Assembly: GCA_002403415.1 (NCBI GenBank)
Contig: DHHS01000081.1
Coordinates: forward strand, 7,072-21,388
DNA: 14,317 nt
Direction of reading: 5' to 3'
Origin: Sphingomonas sp. UBA4766
GTDB taxonomy: Bacteria; Pseudomonadota; Alphaproteobacteria; Sphingomonadales; Sphingomonadaceae
The notes under the pieces are model-generated. The model was not told where the DNA came from and made no database searches. It saw only the letters and a list, made by a program, of their open reading frames with translations. Numbering within the stretch: the stretch's first letter is position 1; each line of letters starts with the position of its first letter. Positions 14,111-14,317 of the stretch are shown piece by piece. Made by a program: the position numbers and the translations under genes.

Positions 14111-14317
14111 GCCGCCCAGCCGCCCCCGCCGACATTGACGATCCCGCGCTGTTCACGCCGGGCAGCGGCGCTGACCGCTTCTTTAACCGCGAGCTGAGCT
14201 GGCTCGGCTTTAACCGCCGCGTGCTGGAGGAAGCGTGCAACCCCGCCCATCCGTTGTTGGAGCGGTTGCGCTTCCTGGCGATTTCGGGCTCGAACCTCGA
14301 CGAATTCTTCATGGTGC
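14107..14317 (+). CDS. ppk1: polyphosphate kinase 1, N-terminal fragment (3' end outside window)
   Basis: PPK1 makes inorganic polyphosphate from ATP. Only the first 70 codons are in the window; the frame is open at the right edge. After a variable proline/alanine/aspartate-rich start, the protein reads RFFNRELSWLGFNRRVLEEA, then HPLLERLRFLAISGSNLDEFFMV, which is the conserved beginning of the PPK1 N-terminal domain. The ATG at 14107 overlaps the hdaA stop as ATGA, with AGGTGAGA about ten bases upstream, so translation is probably coupled to hdaA. The catalytic histidines lie outside the window. Confidence 0.95.
   Translation, partial: MSRPAAPADIDDPALFTPGSGADRFFNRELSWLGFNRRVLEEACNPAHPLLERLRFLAISGSNLDEFFMV

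Noticed and set aside
240..14317. Mobile element, phage, CRISPR, toxin-antitoxin or defence system
   Set aside because: No transposase, integrase, tRNA-associated repeat, spacer array or nuclease/helicase gene was found. Nearly every base belongs to a housekeeping gene of uniform composition.

Overview
The window is a gene-dense stretch of ordinary chromosome from a high-GC alphaproteobacterium, most likely a sphingomonad (Sphingomonadales: Sphingomonas, Sphingopyxis or a relative). This rests on gene content and order recalled from that group: lptD-surA-pdxA-rsmA divergent from pepA-holC, ndk near purN/purM, and a short Hda-type DnaA relative (HdaA) directly before ppk1. It also fits the uniformly G/C-rich codon use. 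I cannot name a genus. There are no tRNA or rRNA genes, insertion sequences, phage genes, CRISPR arrays or other signs of transfer. No gap between genes exceeds about 160 bases.

Layout. (1) 1-1951, plus strand: the 3' end of guaB (IMP dehydrogenase), then rsmB (16S rRNA cytosine-5 methyltransferase) three bases later, then a small exported TPR protein. (2) 1953-7491, minus strand: the outer-membrane biogenesis cluster lptD-surA-pdxA-rsmA, read from right to left. It meets the TPR gene tail to tail with one base between stop codons. (3) 7492-7650: a divergent promoter region between lptD and pepA, with a consensus TTGACA box on the pepA side. (4) 7651-10088, plus strand: pepA (leucyl aminopeptidase), holC (DNA polymerase III chi) and ndk (nucleoside diphosphate kinase). 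Two perfect hairpins follow ndk. (5) 10104-12179, minus strand: purM, purN and a YjbR/MmcQ-family gene, joined by 8-base and 4-base overlaps. (6) 12240-14317, plus strand: a DUF2066-type exported protein, hdaA and the start of ppk1, each joined to the next by an ATGA overlap.

How the genes work together. The themes are nucleotide supply (guaB, purM, purN, ndk), envelope assembly (LptD, and SurA, the chaperone that delivers LptD and other barrels), ribosome maturation (RsmA, RsmB), pyridoxal phosphate synthesis (PdxA) and replication (HolC in the clamp-loader complex, HdaA as sliding-clamp-bound regulator of DnaA). The uncharacterised genes are the TPR protein, the YjbR protein and the DUF2066 protein.

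I found no new defence, mobile or biosynthetic system. The points most worth a second look are the DUF2066 protein with a possible metal-free HMA-like C-terminus in a hdaA-ppk1 operon, the reduced HdaA that lacks the sensor-2 arginine, the three-cysteine LptD, and the hairpin shared by the ndk 3' end and the yjbR coding sequence.
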